Shown: positions 17,477-30,487 of the stretch, piece after piece
Numbering within the stretch: the first letter of the stretch is position 1
Layout: the number at the start of each line of letters is the position of its first letter
Assembly (NCBI RefSeq): GCF_004363315.1
Contig: NZ_SNYL01000022.1
Span: 1 to 38,076 of the forward strand
Reading direction: 5' to 3'
From: Tepidicella xavieri
GTDB taxonomy: Bacteria; Pseudomonadota; Gammaproteobacteria; Burkholderiales; Burkholderiaceae_C
DNA length: 38,076 nucleotides
Program-made: the position numbers and the translations under genes
Notes under the pieces: model-generated
Seen by the model: only the letters and a program-made list of their open reading frames with translations
The model's database searches: none
What the model was told of the DNA's origin: nothing

Positions 17477-19159
17477 TCATGACGGGGCAGCGTCGGTGGA
17501 CGGAACGGCCTCCACCCGGTTGCGCCCGGCGGCCTTGGCCCGATACAGCGCCCGGTCTGCCCGCTTGAGAATGGTGTCGGGACTCTCGTCCAAGGCGCCG
17601 CTGACCGTCACCCCCATGCTGAGGGTGACGGTTTGCACCATTGGAAACGTGCTGGCGGCCACCGCCTGCCGGATTTTTTCGGCCACCTGCGCCGCCGTGG
17701 CCAGGTCGGGGGTTTCGGGCAGCACCACCACGAACTCCTCGCCGCCGTAGCGGGCCACGAAATCGGTGGCTCGCGTCTGGGCCTGCAACACCCGGGCAAA
17801 GGCCTGCAGCACCCGGTCGCCCGCGTCGTGCCCGAAGCCGTCGTTGATCGCTTTGAAGTGATCCACGTCGGCAATCAACAGGGCAAACTCCCGGCCCGTG
17901 CGCTGGCGAATGCGCATCAGCTCATCGAGTTTGTCTTGCAGCCGGCGCCGGTTGTGCACCCCGGTCAAGGGGTCGGTGGTGGCGCGGCGTTCGAGCTCGG
18001 CATTGGCCTGCTCCAGCGCTTCCGTGCGCTGGCGGATTTTTTGCTCCAGTTCGTGCTCGTGCGCCAACAAAGTTTGCGTCATGGAGCGCAGGGACTGGCT
18101 CAGCCGGTCGATTTCCAGCACATTGGCCGGCGGTGGGAACACGGGGGCATGGTTGCCAGCCTCGATCTGTCGGGCCACGGCCGTCAGCCGCTCCAAAGGC
18201 ACGGCCATGCGACTGGCCGTGCGGTAGGCCACCCAGGTGATGAGCAGCGCGCCCAGCAATCCCATGAAGATGAGCTGATTGCGCAGGGCCCAGGTATCGG
18301 CCAAGGCGTATTCGACCGGCTGGCGCACCAGCACTCGCCAGCCCAGCTCGGTGCCGTGGGTCGGCGGCACGGCGGCCACGCTGGTCAGGTAGCGGCGCCC
18401 ATCGTCCCACCGCGCCACCTGATGGCGCACGGTGCGCGGCCAGCCAGGCAGCACCTGGAGGCCGGCGCTGTGGCTGGGGTAGAGCACAGATCCATCGCGA
18501 TCCACCAGCCACAGCTCCGCCGCCGGGCTCGCGCCATCGACCGCAAACGCCCGCTGCGTCGTCTGCCAAACCCAATCCCAATGCACCAGCGCCACCGCCA
18601 CCCCCACCAGCGTGCCATTGCGGCGGATCGGGGCGGCCACGTCGATGAAGCGCATCACCTCGCCGTCAGCGACTTCGTAAGGCAGCAGCTGGGCCAGTTC
18701 GGGCGCCTCGTGCACATCGCCCACGAACACCCCGTGGCGGCCCGCCTGAAACCAGGTCCGGCTGCTCATGTCTTCGCCCAGCAGCACATCCTGGGTGGCC
18801 TGACGCACGGTGCCGCGGGCATCGGTCACGGCCACCCAAGCATATTCGGGGCGCGTGATGCGGCGCCGGTCCAGCGAAGCCTGGATGTCGGGGTCGCCCC
18901 AATGCCCGCGCGCCACATGCGGGGCCTGGCTGAGCAAGCCGATTTCCAGTTCCCGCTCTTTGAGGCTGTTGCTCAATTGCAAGGCGGCAGCCTGGGCCCG
19001 GCCATAGAGCGCCTCGCCCTGCGCCAAGGTCAGATCGACGGTGGCCATTTTGCCCAGGTAATAGCCCACCGCCAGCATCACCGCCAACGACAGGCCACCC
19101 AGCCAGAGGGTGAGATGGGCCCGAAAGCCTCGGAGCCGGGCGGGGCGCTTCTGAGCCAT
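17477..19159 (-). CDS. Membrane diguanylate cyclase with periplasmic sensor
   Basis: A 560-residue inner-membrane enzyme that should make cyclic di-GMP from two GTP. One membrane helix near residues 14-34 is followed by a periplasmic region (about 35-285) of double-Cache type, and a second helix at about 290-310. A HAMP-like linker, then a coiled stretch (LEQKIRQRTEALEQANAELE), leads to the GGDEF domain. This has DPLTGVHNRRRL, DVDHFKAIND and an intact RYGGEEFVVVLP near 472. RATD, a product-inhibition site, lies exactly five residues before GGEEF. ATG at 19159 is chosen for its AGGAG six bases upstream; a longer TTG start at 19204 is less likely. It is divergent from uvrA. The ligand sensed is unknown. 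Confidence 0.9.
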   Translation of the reverse strand: MAQKRPARLRGFRAHLTLWLGGLSLAVMLAVGYYLGKMATVDLTLAQGEALYGRAQAAALQLSNSLKERELEIGLLSQAPHVARGHWGDPDIQASLDRRRITRPEYAWVAVTDARGTVRQATQDVLLGEDMSSRTWFQAGRHGVFVGDVHEAPELAQLLPYEVADGEVMRFIDVAAPIRRNGTLVGVAVALVHWDWVWQTTQRAFAVDGASPAAELWLVDRDGSVLYPSHSAGLQVLPGWPRTVRHQVARWDDGRRYLTSVAAVPPTHGTELGWRVLVRQPVEYALADTWALRNQLIFMGLLGALLITWVAYRTASRMAVPLERLTAVARQIEAGNHAPVFPPPANVLEIDRLSQSLRSMTQTLLAHEHELEQKIRQRTEALEQANAELERRATTDPLTGVHNRRRLQDKLDELMRIRQRTGREFALLIADVDHFKAINDGFGHDAGDRVLQAFARVLQAQTRATDFVARYGGEEFVVVLPETPDLATAAQVAEKIRQAVAASTFPMVQTVTLSMGVTVSGALDESPDTILKRADRALYRAKAAGRNRVEAVPSTDAAPS

Positions 19160-19274
19160 CAACCGCTCCTGCAATTCAGCAACCGATTGTGTCACGAACC
19201 ACAAAAAACACGATCACTTGCAGCGATTTCCGCACGCACACCCCCGGTTTGCCCACGGCCTCATCGCCAGCGGC

Positions 19275-19304
19275 TTGGCGCGGCTGCCCGCCACGGCCTA
19301 TGAT
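19275..19304 (+). promoter_or_regulatory. Possible uvrA promoter
   Basis: TTGGCG (19275-19280) and TATGAT (19299-19304) are 18 bases apart and would start a transcript near 19311, about 20 bases before the GTG start. No CTGT-N8-ACAG LexA box was seen around it. Confidence 0.45.
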
Positions 19305-19330
19305 GGAGGGTTGCCCCATGCCTTGAAGCC

Positions 19331-22404
<3,074 letters not shown>

Positions 22405-22408
<4 letters not shown>

Positions 22409-23805
22409 GCGGATTCGACTTTGACCTTTTCGTCATTGGCGGTGGCAGCGGCGGCGTACGTGCGGCCCGCATGGCGGCCCAGCGTGGCGCGCGCGTGGCG
22501 CTGGCCGAAGCGCTGGGCACCGAGGGGCTGGGCGGCACCTGCGTCAACCTGGGCTGCATCCCCAAAAAACTCTACAGCTACGCGGCCCACTACCGCGAAG
22601 CCTTTGCCGAAGCCCGCGGCTATGGCTGGGCATGCACCGAGCCGCGGCTCGACTGGGCCACCCTCAAAGCCCAGCGGGCTCGGGAAATTGGCCGCCTCAA
22701 CGGCATTTACGACCAGCTACTGCGCAACGCCGGCGTCACCGTGATGCACGGGTGGGCCCGGCTGGAAGACCCGCACACCATCCACCTGGCCACCCTGCAT
22801 GCCGACGGCAGCCCGGGCCACCAGCGCTGGCGGGCCGAACGCATCCTGATTGCCACGGGCGGCACGCCCCATGTGCCTCATTTCCAGGGGCGCGAGCACG
22901 TCATCACCTCCAACGACGTGTTCGATCTGGAGCCTTTCCCGCAGCGGCTGCTGGTCGTCGGTGGCGGCTACATCGCGTGCGAGTTGGCCTCCATCTTCAA
23001 CGGGCTGGGTTCGCGCGTCACCCAGCTGTACCGGGGCGAGCAGATTTTGCGCGGCTTTGACGACGAGGTGCGCCACTTCCTGGCCGACGAGATGCGCAAA
23101 CACGGCGTGGACCTGCGGCTGCAAAGCGGCGTGGTCTGCATCCAGCGCCAAGCCGACGGCTTGCACGTGGAACTGGAAGATGGCAACACCCTGGTGGTGG
23201 ATGCCGCCCTCTACGCCACCGGGCGCGTGCCCAACGTGGCCGGCCTGGGGCTGGAAGCCGTGGGCGTGGCCCAGGGGGCGCAAGGCGCCATCGTGGTCGA
23301 TGCCAACTACCGCACCAACGTGCCCAGCATCTATGCCCTGGGCGACGTGACCGCCCGGGTGCAACTCACCCCCGTGGCGTTGGGCGAAGCCATGCACCTG
23401 GTGGACCACCTGTTCGGCCCGGCGGCCGGCAAAGCGGCGCGCCGCATGGACTATGAACTCATTCCCACCGCCGTGTTCACGCACCCCAACGTGGCCACCG
23501 TGGGGCTGACCGAGGCCCAGGCGCGTGAGCGGGGGTACGACGTCGCCATCTACCGGACCGACTTCCGCCCCCTGAAGCACACGCTCAGCGGCAGCACCGA
23601 GCGCACCCTGATGAAACTGGTCGTGGACCGCCGCAGCGACCGCGTGCTGGGCCTGCACATGGTGGGCGCGGAAGCCGGAGAAATCGTGCAAGGCTTTGCC
23701 GTGGCCCTCAAAGCCGGGGCCACCAAGGCGGTGTTCGACGCCACCGTCGGCATTCACCCCACGGCGGCCGAAGAATTCGTCACCCTGCGCGAGCCGGTGC
23801 GCTGA
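22405..23805 (+). CDS. gor: Glutathione reductase
   Basis: A cytoplasmic FAD enzyme of 466 residues that keeps glutathione reduced using NADPH. FAD binding is shown by [19 protein letters not shown] at residues 6-24. The redox disulfide is C46 and C51 in [13 protein letters not shown]. The NAD(P) site is [20 protein letters not shown] near 177. The C-terminal catalytic pair is in [11 protein letters not shown] near 450. Its [10 protein letters not shown] and DVFDLEPFP segments are those of glutathione rather than dihydrolipoamide or mercuric reductases. The ATG overlaps the uvrA stop, so translation is probably coupled. The last codons lie in a 13-base tandem repeat that also copies the stop region. 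Confidence 0.93.
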
Positions 23806-23824
23806 GCCGGTGCGCTGAGCCGGT
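23793..23824. repeat. 13-base tandem repeat across the gor stop codon
   Basis: GCCGGTGCGCTGA occurs at 23793-23805 and again at 23806-23818, followed by GCCGGT as a partial third copy. The first copy holds the gor stop, and the second repeats it in another frame. It looks like a recent slippage duplication. Confidence 0.9.
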
Positions 23825-23845
23825 TGGCACGGGCAGAATAGGACC

Positions 23846-25381
23846 ATGCTACACACCCCCGATTTCACCCCACCCCAACGTTTCCGCGACCCCGCCGCCG
23901 CCCTGGCGCATGTGCAAACGCTGTACCGCCAGGCGGTGGAGCACCTGCAAGCGGCCATGCAGGCTTTCGTGCATGCGGCCGCGCCCCAGCCGGGCCAGCC
24001 GGCGCAACGGGTGCGCGCCTGCTACCCCTTCGTGCGCCTGCATGCCCACAGTGCGGCGCGGCTGCCCAGCAGTGGCGGGCACGCCCGTTTGAGCTACGGC
24101 TTCGTGGCAGGCCCGGGGCGGTTCGAGACCACCCTGACCCGCCCCGACCTGTTCGCCGACTACTACTTGGAGCAGTTCCGCCTGCTGCTGGACAACCACG
24201 GCGGCGAACTCGAAGTGGGCGTCAGCCACCAGCCCATGCCGGTGCATTTCGCCTATGCCGAGGACGACCATGTCGAGGGCGACCTCACGCCGGCCCACCG
24301 CGCCGTGCTGCGGGACGTGTTCGACCTGCCCGACCTCACCGTGATGGACGACGGCATCGCCAACGGCACCTTCGAGCCCGGCCCGAACGAGCCCCAGCCG
24401 CTGGCCCTGTTCACCGCCCCGCGCGTGGACTACTCCCTGCAGCGGCTGCGTCACTACTGTGGCACCGCGCCGGCCTGGTTCCAGAACTTCGTGCTGTTCA
24501 CCAACTACCAGTTCTACATCGACGAATTCATCCGCCTGGGCCATGCCGAAATGGCCCGCCCCGAGAGCGACTACATCGCTTTCATCGAGCCGGGCAATGT
24601 CGTGACGCCGCGCGCCGGGCTGACCGCCGAAGCCCTGCAAGCCCTACAGCCCTTGTGGAACGGCAGCCCCGGCGCTGCGCCCGCACGGTTGCCGCAAATG
24701 CCCGCCTACCATCTGCTGCGGGCCGACCGCAGCGGCATCACCATGGTCAACATCGGCGTGGGGCCGAGCAACGCCAAGACCGCCACCGACCACATCGCCG
24801 TGCTGCGCCCGCACGCCTGGCTGATGCTGGGCCACTGCGCCGGCCTGCGCAACAGCCAGCAGTTGGGCGACTACGTGCTCGCCCACGCCTACGTGCGCGA
24901 AGACCATGTGCTCGATGAAGATCTGCCGCTGTGGGTGCCCATCCCGGCCCTGGCCGAAATCCAGCAAGCCCTGGAAGCCGCCGTGGCCGACGTCACCGGC
25001 CTGAGCCACGGCGAGCTCAAGCGCGTCATGCGCACCGGCACCGTGGCCAGCACCGACAACCGCAACTGGGAGCTGCTGCCCGGCAACACGCCACAACGCC
25101 GCTTCAGCCAGAGCCGCGCCGTGGCGCTGGACATGGAAAGCGCCACCATCGCTGCCAACGGCTTCCGCTTCCGGGTGCCGTACGGCACGCTGCTGTGCGT
25201 CAGCGACAAGCCGCTGCATGGCGAGATCAAGCTGCCTGGCATGGCCAACGCGTTCTACCGCGAGCGGGTGGACCAACACCTGCGCATCGGCATCCGGACC
25301 ATCGAGCGGCTGCGTGCCGGGGGCGTGGACCAGCTCCACAGCCGCAAGCTGCGCAGCTTTGCGGAAGTGGCGTTTCAGTGA
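23846..25381 (+). CDS. amn: AMP nucleosidase
   Basis: Predicted to split AMP into adenine and ribose 5-phosphate, balancing adenylate pools. It has 511 residues, close to known bacterial enzymes (about 480-490). The N-terminal domain (about 1-185) carries the regulatory fold. The C-terminal part is of the purine nucleoside phosphorylase type, with LFTNYQFYIDEF near 215, VGPSNAKTATDHIAVLRP near 310, MLGHCAGLRNSQQLGDYV near 332, and the purine-contacting ALDMESATIAANGFRFRVPY near 427. The ATG at 23846 lies 40 bases after gor with a weak GGA ahead of it. As third gene of the run it may be expressed with uvrA and gor. It ends six bases before the convergent psd gene. Confidence 0.92.
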   Translation: MLHTPDFTPPQRFRDPAAALAHVQTLYRQAVEHLQAAMQAFVHAAAPQPGQPAQRVRACYPFVRLHAHSAARLPSSGGHARLSYGFVAGPGRFETTLTRPDLFADYYLEQFRLLLDNHGGELEVGVSHQPMPVHFAYAEDDHVEGDLTPAHRAVLRDVFDLPDLTVMDDGIANGTFEPGPNEPQPLALFTAPRVDYSLQRLRHYCGTAPAWFQNFVLFTNYQFYIDEFIRLGHAEMARPESDYIAFIEPGNVVTPRAGLTAEALQALQPLWNGSPGAAPARLPQMPAYHLLRADRSGITMVNIGVGPSNAKTATDHIAVLRPHAWLMLGHCAGLRNSQQLGDYVLAHAYVREDHVLDEDLPLWVPIPALAEIQQALEAAVADVTGLSHGELKRVMRTGTVASTDNRNWELLPGNTPQRRFSQSRAVALDMESATIAANGFRFRVPYGTLLCVSDKPLHGEIKLPGMANAFYRERVDQHLRIGIRTIERLRAGGVDQLHSRKLRSFAEVAFQ

Positions 25382-25387
25382 GCGCCC

Positions 25388-26257
25388 TCAGACCGAGGGC
25401 GGCACCCAATCCGCCATCGGCTCGCCCATGCGGATGGCGCGCGCGGGCGCCCAGGCCGGGTTGAAGCGAATGAGGCCCTGGGGAAACAGCAACACCACGG
25501 TGGAGCCCAGCAGGAAGCGCCCCATTTCGGCGCCGCGCGCCAGCTGAATGGCTGGGTCGTCATAGCGCCAGTCGCGCAGCACGCCGGGCCGCGGCGGGTT
25601 GACGATGCCGTGCCACACCGTGGCCATGCTGCCCACGATGGTCGCCCCCACCAGCACCATCACAAAGGGGAAGGACCGCCCCAGGTGCTCGCCCTCGAAC
25701 ACACAAACCACCCGCTCATTGCGAGCAAACAGGCCGGGCACGCCCCGGGCCGTGGCCGGGTTGACCGAAAACAGCGCGCCAGGCACATGGATCATGCGGC
25801 GCAAGCGACCCGCGCACGGCATGTGGATGCGGTGATAGTCGCGCGGACTCAGGTACAGCGTGGCGAACGCGCCATCATCGAAAGCTTGAGCCAGCTCGGC
25901 ATCCCCGCCCAGCAAGGCCGTGGCCGAATAGCGATGCCCTTTGGCCTGAACGATCTGGCCGCGCTCCATCGGGCCGAACTGGCTGATGGCCCCATCCACC
26001 GGGCAGAGCAGCCCTTGGGGCGCCAAGGGGCGGGCGTCGGGCCGCAAAGCGCGGGTGAAGAAATCATTGAAGGTGGCGTAGCGGGTCACGTCGGGCTCGG
26101 CCGCCTCGGCCATGTCCACGCCATAGCGGGCCACGAAACGGCGGATCGCGGCCTGCGTCAGCCCGCCCAATGGCCGACGCGCCAACGCGCCGGCCAGCGC
26201 GGTCAAGGCCTGCTTGGGCATGAGGTACTGGGGCCAGACGGCCAGCCGGTCAGACAC
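25388..26257 (-). CDS. psd: Phosphatidylserine decarboxylase proenzyme
   Basis: Makes phosphatidylethanolamine from phosphatidylserine at the inner membrane. The 289-residue proenzyme has [15 protein letters not shown] near 63, the conserved [13 protein letters not shown] His motif near 138, GALFSVNP near 160, and the self-cleavage LGST motif near residues 249-252, whose Ser becomes the pyruvoyl group. The start is GTG at 26257 (reading [16 protein letters not shown]); an internal in-frame ATG 12 codons later is too far inside. It is divergent from the NodI-type gene, 23 bases from that start. The other pathway gene for phosphatidylserine synthesis is not in the window. Confidence 0.95.
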   Translation of the reverse strand: MSDRLAVWPQYLMPKQALTALAGALARRPLGGLTQAAIRRFVARYGVDMAEAAEPDVTRYATFNDFFTRALRPDARPLAPQGLLCPVDGAISQFGPMERGQIVQAKGHRYSATALLGGDAELAQAFDDGAFATLYLSPRDYHRIHMPCAGRLRRMIHVPGALFSVNPATARGVPGLFARNERVVCVFEGEHLGRSFPFVMVLVGATIVGSMATVWHGIVNPPRPGVLRDWRYDDPAIQLARGAEMGRFLLGSTVVLLFPQGLIRFNPAWAPARAIRMGEPMADWVPPSV

Positions 26258-26280
26258 GGGGCTTTCCCTTCCGATGCAAA

Positions 26281-27243
26281 ATGCCTGATTTTACCGACGC
26301 CCCTTCGCGGCCCATGTCACTGCTTTTCGACGCCCGACACCTGACCAAGCGCTACGGCACCCAAACCGTGGTGGACGACCTGAGCTTCGGCATCGCGCCC
26401 GGCGAGTGCTTGGGCCTCATCGGCCCCAACGGGGCCGGCAAGACGACGACCATCCGCATGTGCCTGGGGCTAACGGTGCCCGATGCCGGCCAGATCACGG
26501 CGCTGGGCCTGCCCATGCCCGCCCAGGCCCAGGCCATCAAGGCGCAACTGGGCGTGGTGAGCCAGTTCGACACACTGGACCCGGATTTCACCTGCGCCGA
26601 GAACCTGCTCGTCTTCGGCCGGTATTTCGGCCTGTCCGCGGCGAGCCTGCGCCAGCGCATTCCCGGGTTGCTGGAGTTTGCCGCCCTCAGCCACAAAGCC
26701 CACGCCAGGCCGGGGGAGCTCTCGGGCGGCATGCGCCGGCGGCTGTCGCTGGCGCGGGCGCTGGTCAATGACCCGCAACTGCTGCTGCTCGACGAACCGA
26801 CCACCGGGCTGGACCCGCAAGCCCGGCACCTGATGTGGGAACGCCTGCAACAACTGCTGCAACAGGGCAAAAGCATCCTGCTGACCACCCACTTCATGGA
26901 CGAGGCCGAGCGGCTGTGCCATCGCCTGGTGGTGATCGACCATGGCCGCAAGATCGCCGAGGGCCCGCCACGCGCCCTGATTGCCGAGCACCTGGAGCCC
27001 GAGGTGGTGGAGGTCTATGGCGGCAGCGGCCAGGAGGCGCAAGCCCTGGCCCAATCCCCCCTGGCCGCGCGGGCCAGCCGCGTGGAAGTCAGCGGCGAGA
27101 CGGCCTTCTTCTACACCCGCCACGCCGCACCGCTGCTGGCCGAACTGGCCCAGCACCATCACCTGCGCACCTTGCACCGCCCAGCCAACCTGGAGGACCT
27201 GTTCCTCAAGCTCACCGGCCGCCAGATTCGCGAGGACGGCTGA
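26281..27243 (+). CDS. ABC transporter ATP-binding protein, NodI type
   Basis: The ATPase of a two-component export system, 320 residues from the ATG at 26281 or 309 from that at 26314; neither has a good ribosome site. Walker A is [10 protein letters not shown], the signature is [15 protein letters not shown], and Walker B is [13 protein letters not shown], followed by [15 protein letters not shown]. The extra C-terminal ~80 residues (from about [12 protein letters not shown]) are like those of NodI and the DrrA-type exporters. Paired with a NodJ-like permease 13 bases downstream. Rhizobial NodI-NodJ export lipochitin nodulation signals, but homologues in non-nodulating Burkholderiales export other, unknown amphiphiles. 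No nod genes are here, so that specific role should not be assumed. Confidence 0.9.
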   Translation: MPDFTDAPSRPMSLLFDARHLTKRYGTQTVVDDLSFGIAPGECLGLIGPNGAGKTTTIRMCLGLTVPDAGQITALGLPMPAQAQAIKAQLGVVSQFDTLDPDFTCAENLLVFGRYFGLSAASLRQRIPGLLEFAALSHKAHARPGELSGGMRRRLSLARALVNDPQLLLLDEPTTGLDPQARHLMWERLQQLLQQGKSILLTTHFMDEAERLCHRLVVIDHGRKIAEGPPRALIAEHLEPEVVEVYGGSGQEAQALAQSPLAARASRVEVSGETAFFYTRHAAPLLAELAQHHHLRTLHRPANLEDLFLKLTGRQIREDG

Positions 27244-27256
27244 CCCACCTAGCGCC

Positions 27257-28117
27257 ATGAATGAACCGACATTGAACACCGCCCGCGCCACGTCATCGCC
27301 ACCCAGGCCCCGTAGCCATTGGCGCGCCCCCGCCTTGTCCTGGCGCTTCTGGCCAGTGTTTCTGCGCAACCTGTTGGTATGGCGCAAGCTGGCCGTGCCC
27401 AGCCTGGTGGGCAACATCGCCGAACCGCTGATCTGGCTCGTGGCCTTCGGCTACGGCATGGGCGCGCTGGTGGGGCAGGTGCAAGTCACCACCGCCGACG
27501 GCGCTCTGCTGGCCGTGCCCTACATCCTGTTTCTGGCCAGCGGCAGCATCTGCATGAGCGCCATGAACGCGGCCACCTTCGAGGCGCTGTACTCGGCGTT
27601 TTCGCGCATGCATGTGCAAAAAACGTGGGACGGCATCATGAACGCCCCGGTCACGCTCGACGACGTGCTGTTGGCCGAAATGCTCTGGGCGGCGTTCAAG
27701 GCGCTGTTCACGGCCACGGCCATCCTGGGCGTGATGCTGGCGCTGGGCATCAGCCACAGCCCCAAGCTGCTGGTGGCCTGGCCGGTGCTGCTGCTGGTGG
27801 GCATCACGTTCAGCTGCATCGCGCTGATTTTCAACGCGCTGGCCAAGGGTTACGACTTTTTTACCTATTACTTCACGCTGTTCCTCACGCCCATGATGTT
27901 CCTCAGTGGCGTGTTTTTCCCGCGCGAGCAATTGCCCGAGGCGGTGCTGTGGCTGTCGAACCTGCTGCCGCTGACGCACGCCGTGCAACTGGTGCGCCCG
28001 CTGTTCATGGACCAGTGGCCCAGCAGCGCCTGGCTGCACCTGGGCGTGCTGGTGGCCTATGCGGTGGGCGCGTTCTGGATCGCGCTGGCGCTGACGCGCC
28101 GGCGCTTTGCCACCTGA
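27257..28117 (+). CDS. ABC transporter permease, NodJ type
   Basis: The membrane partner of the preceding ATPase. It has 286 residues with about six hydrophobic segments, of the ABC-2 family. Recognisable stretches are LIWLVAFGYGMGALVG near 60, SGSICMSAMNAATFEALYSA, and LTPMMFLSGVFFPREQLPEA near 210, all of the NodJ type. The N-terminal 25 residues are polar, with Pro and Arg, and lie in the cytoplasm. The ATG at 27257 follows the ATPase stop by 13 bases with no clear ribosome site, so reinitiation is likely. The stop is 26 bases before the end of the convergent aminotransferase gene. Confidence 0.9.
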   Translation: MNEPTLNTARATSSPPRPRSHWRAPALSWRFWPVFLRNLLVWRKLAVPSLVGNIAEPLIWLVAFGYGMGALVGQVQVTTADGALLAVPYILFLASGSICMSAMNAATFEALYSAFSRMHVQKTWDGIMNAPVTLDDVLLAEMLWAAFKALFTATAILGVMLALGISHSPKLLVAWPVLLLVGITFSCIALIFNALAKGYDFFTYYFTLFLTPMMFLSGVFFPREQLPEAVLWLSNLLPLTHAVQLVRPLFMDQWPSSAWLHLGVLVAYAVGAFWIALALTRRRFAT

Positions 28118-28134
28118 GCAGCCACCCGCGCGCT

Positions 28135-28152
28135 GTGGCCGACTCAGGCCAC
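28135..28152. terminator. Hairpin between convergent genes
   Basis: GTGGCC (28135-28140) pairs with GGCCAC (28147-28152) across six bases, between the NodJ-type gene and the end of the aminotransferase gene. The aminotransferase stop is inside the loop. There is no T-run on either strand, so an intrinsic terminator is only possible. Confidence 0.3.
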
Positions 28153-29307
28153 GGCGCCAGCGGGCTGCGCCACGGGCTGCAGGCCGAGGCGGTCCAGCGC
28201 CTGGGCCAGGTGCGCGACGGTGCGCTCCACGTGGTGGAGCTTCTCCAACCCAAACAGACCGATGCGAAAGGTACTGAACCCCGGGGGTTCATCGCACTGC
28301 AAGGGCACGCCGGCGGCGGTCTGCAGCCCCAAGGCCAGGAATTTCTTGCCGTTCTGAATCTCCGGGTCGCGCGTGTAGCTCACCACCACCCCAGGAGCCT
28401 TGAAGCCGTCGGCGGCCACGCTGCGGATGCCTCGGCTTTCCAGCAACGCGCGCACCCGAGCGCCCAATTCGATCTGCTCCTGCCGCACCTTGTCGAACCC
28501 GTAGTCACGGGTTTCCTGCATCACGTCGCGCAGCCGCGCCAAGGCGTCGGTGGGCATGGTGGTGTGGTAGGTGTGTCCGCCTTTTTCATACGCTTCCATC
28601 ACCTGCAGCCATTTTTTCAGATCGCAAGCGAAGCTGGTGCTGGTGGTGCCTTCGATGGCGGCGCGCGCCCGCTCGCTCAGCACCACCATGGCGCACGCTG
28701 GCGAGCCGCTCCAGCCCTTTTGCGGCGCGCTGACCAGCACATCCACGCCGGTGGCACGCATGTCCACCCACATCGCGCCGGAGGCGATGCAGTCCAGCAC
28801 GAACAGCCCACCCACCTCGTGCACCGCCTCGGCCACCGCCTGCAAGTAGTCGTCGGGCAGGATCATGCCGCTGGCGGTTTCCACATGGGGGGCAAACACC
28901 ACGGCCGGCTTCTCGCGGCGGATGGTGGCGACCACCTCGTCGATCGGGCAGGGCACCCAGGGCGATTCCGGATCATCGTTGACGCGCCGCGCCTTGAGCA
29001 CGATTTCTTGAGCGGGGATCGAGCCCATCTCGAAAATCTGCGTCCAGCGGTAGCTGAACCAGCCGTTGCGGATGACCAACACCTTCTGGCCCGTGGCGAA
29101 CTGCCGGGCCACGGCCTCCATGCCAAAGGTGCCACTGCCTGGCACCAGCACCGTCGCATGGCCGGCATAGACCGCCTTCAAGATGGCGGAAATGTCGCGC
29201 ATCACGCCCTGGAACCGCTGCGACATGTGGTTGAGCGCGCGATCGGTATAGACGACGGAAAATTCGAGCAAGCCGTCGGGATCGATGTGGGGCAGCAGGC
29301 CGGGCAT
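28144..29307 (-). CDS. Class V PLP aminotransferase (alanine/serine-glyoxylate type)
   Basis: A cytoplasmic PLP enzyme of 387 residues of the alanine- or serine-glyoxylate transaminase family. Positions visible are GHATVLVPGSGTFGMEAVAR near 50, VFAPHVETASG near 135, FVLDCIASGAMWVD with the PLP-pyridine Asp near 165, and SAPQKGWSG near 197, whose Lys forms the internal aldimine. The C-terminal IGLFG segment is typical. The ATG at 29307 is preceded by AGGAG; an upstream in-frame ATG at 29340 has none. It is the last gene of a four-gene minus-strand run. Which amino donor and acceptor it uses cannot be said. Confidence 0.85.
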   Translation of the reverse strand: MPGLLPHIDPDGLLEFSVVYTDRALNHMSQRFQGVMRDISAILKAVYAGHATVLVPGSGTFGMEAVARQFATGQKVLVIRNGWFSYRWTQIFEMGSIPAQEIVLKARRVNDDPESPWVPCPIDEVVATIRREKPAVVFAPHVETASGMILPDDYLQAVAEAVHEVGGLFVLDCIASGAMWVDMRATGVDVLVSAPQKGWSGSPACAMVVLSERARAAIEGTTSTSFACDLKKWLQVMEAYEKGGHTYHTTMPTDALARLRDVMQETRDYGFDKVRQEQIELGARVRALLESRGIRSVAADGFKAPGVVVSYTRDPEIQNGKKFLALGLQTAAGVPLQCDEPPGFSTFRIGLFGLEKLHHVERTVAHLAQALDRLGLQPVAQPAGAVA

Positions 29308-29345
29308 GGGGGCTCCTGGGGAATGGATTTCGTTGGGCAATCAGG

Positions 29346-30470
29346 TTAGCACGGACGGCGCAGCGCTTCCACCGCCGCCCGCACCACCCCTTGGATGCTG
29401 CCGGACTCTGCATAGCAGCGCCGCAAGTAGGAGGCATGGTTGCCGTCGCGGGCGGCGGCGCGCTCCACCTCGTCGAGCGCGGCCACGCCGTTGAGGTCCT
29501 CGGCATGGGGGGCGAGTTTGCGCAGGGTGGCCAGAATGTCCTCGCGGATGCTGATCTGCTCGCGCGTCTTGGGGTTGACCATCATGCCGTCGAGCCCGAA
29601 GCGGCAGGCCTGAAAGCGGTTGTAGGTATAGACGAGGTAATCGTCTTCCTCGGGGGGCGGCTCGTGGCGCTCCAGCAGGTGGCGGCACAACGCCTGCAGG
29701 TAGCAAGCCAGCGCGGCGGCGCGCTCCACCGTCAGCGGGGTGTCACAGACGCGCAGCTCGATGGTGCCGTACTCGGGCTTGGGGCGGATGTCCCAGTAAA
29801 AATCCTTCATGGACTTGACCACCCCGGTGCTCTCCATTTTGGTGAAGTAGCCGTTGGCAAACTCGTCCCAGCTCAGCACGAACGGGGCCCGGCCACTCAG
29901 CGGGAACGCGAACACCGAATTGAGCCGGGCCGAATCGAACAGCGTGTCCACCGCCTGGGAATAGGGCGATGACGCCGACAGCGCGATGAAATGCGGCACA
30001 TAGCGGTTGAGCGCGTGCAGCAGGAACAGGGCTTCATCGGGCGAACTGCACCCCACATGCACGTGCTGCCCGAACACGGTGAACTGCTTGGCCAGATAGC
30101 CATACAGCCCGGAAAGCTGCTGAAAGCGCGGCTTGCTGAAGATGCGCTGCTCGAACCAGCGCTGAAAAGGGTGGGTGCCGCCGCCGGCCAGCTCGATGTT
30201 GAGCCGGTCGCAGGCCTGCACCAGCGTGTCGCGGATGGCGCGCAGCTGCGCCAGCAACGGGCCGTGCTCGGTGTGGATGCCGGTGGCCACCTCGATCATG
30301 CTCTGCGTCATTTCAGGCGTGACGCTGCCCGGAAACGGCGAGCGGGCCAACAGCTCCAGCAAATCGTCGGCGCTGCTGGACAGGTCGTAGTCGTAGGTAT
30401 TGACGAGCTGCAACTCCAGCTCCACCCCCAAGGTCAGGGAATCGGAGGCTTTGAAGGTTTCCAGAGGCAT
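29346..30470 (-). CDS. YbdK-type carboxylate-amine ligase (GCS2 family)
   Basis: A 374-residue ATP-dependent ligase of the GCS2 glutamate-cysteine ligase family. The N-terminus has [13 protein letters not shown] near 12, the usual E-L-E metal-binding triplet, then [16 protein letters not shown] near 52, [11 protein letters not shown] near 95, GQHVHVGC near 130, and [15 protein letters not shown] near 235. E. coli YbdK shows weak gamma-glutamylcysteine synthesis in vitro, and its true role is not settled, so the same caution applies. The ATG at 30470 reads [15 protein letters not shown]; a longer in-frame opening to the right overlaps the antiporter gene and is not used. It lies 17 bases after the antiporter and 38 before the aminotransferase. 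Confidence 0.88.
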   Translation of the reverse strand: MPLETFKASDSLTLGVELELQLVNTYDYDLSSSADDLLELLARSPFPGSVTPEMTQSMIEVATGIHTEHGPLLAQLRAIRDTLVQACDRLNIELAGGGTHPFQRWFEQRIFSKPRFQQLSGLYGYLAKQFTVFGQHVHVGCSSPDEALFLLHALNRYVPHFIALSASSPYSQAVDTLFDSARLNSVFAFPLSGRAPFVLSWDEFANGYFTKMESTGVVKSMKDFYWDIRPKPEYGTIELRVCDTPLTVERAAALACYLQALCRHLLERHEPPPEEDDYLVYTYNRFQACRFGLDGMMVNPKTREQISIREDILATLRKLAPHAEDLNGVAALDEVERAAARDGNHASYLRRCYAESGSIQGVVRAAVEALRRPC

Positions 30471-30487
30471 GCCGGGCTCCCGCGGGA

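Noticed and set aside
19318-19326. Two-codon ATG-CCT-TGA frame before uvrA as a regulatory mini-ORF
   Set aside because: Its apparent GGAGGG lies upstream of or at the predicted transcript start, so it may not be in the message.
19160-19330. LexA-binding site upstream of uvrA
   Set aside because: No CTGT-N8-ACAG or close variant was found by eye in the intergenic region.
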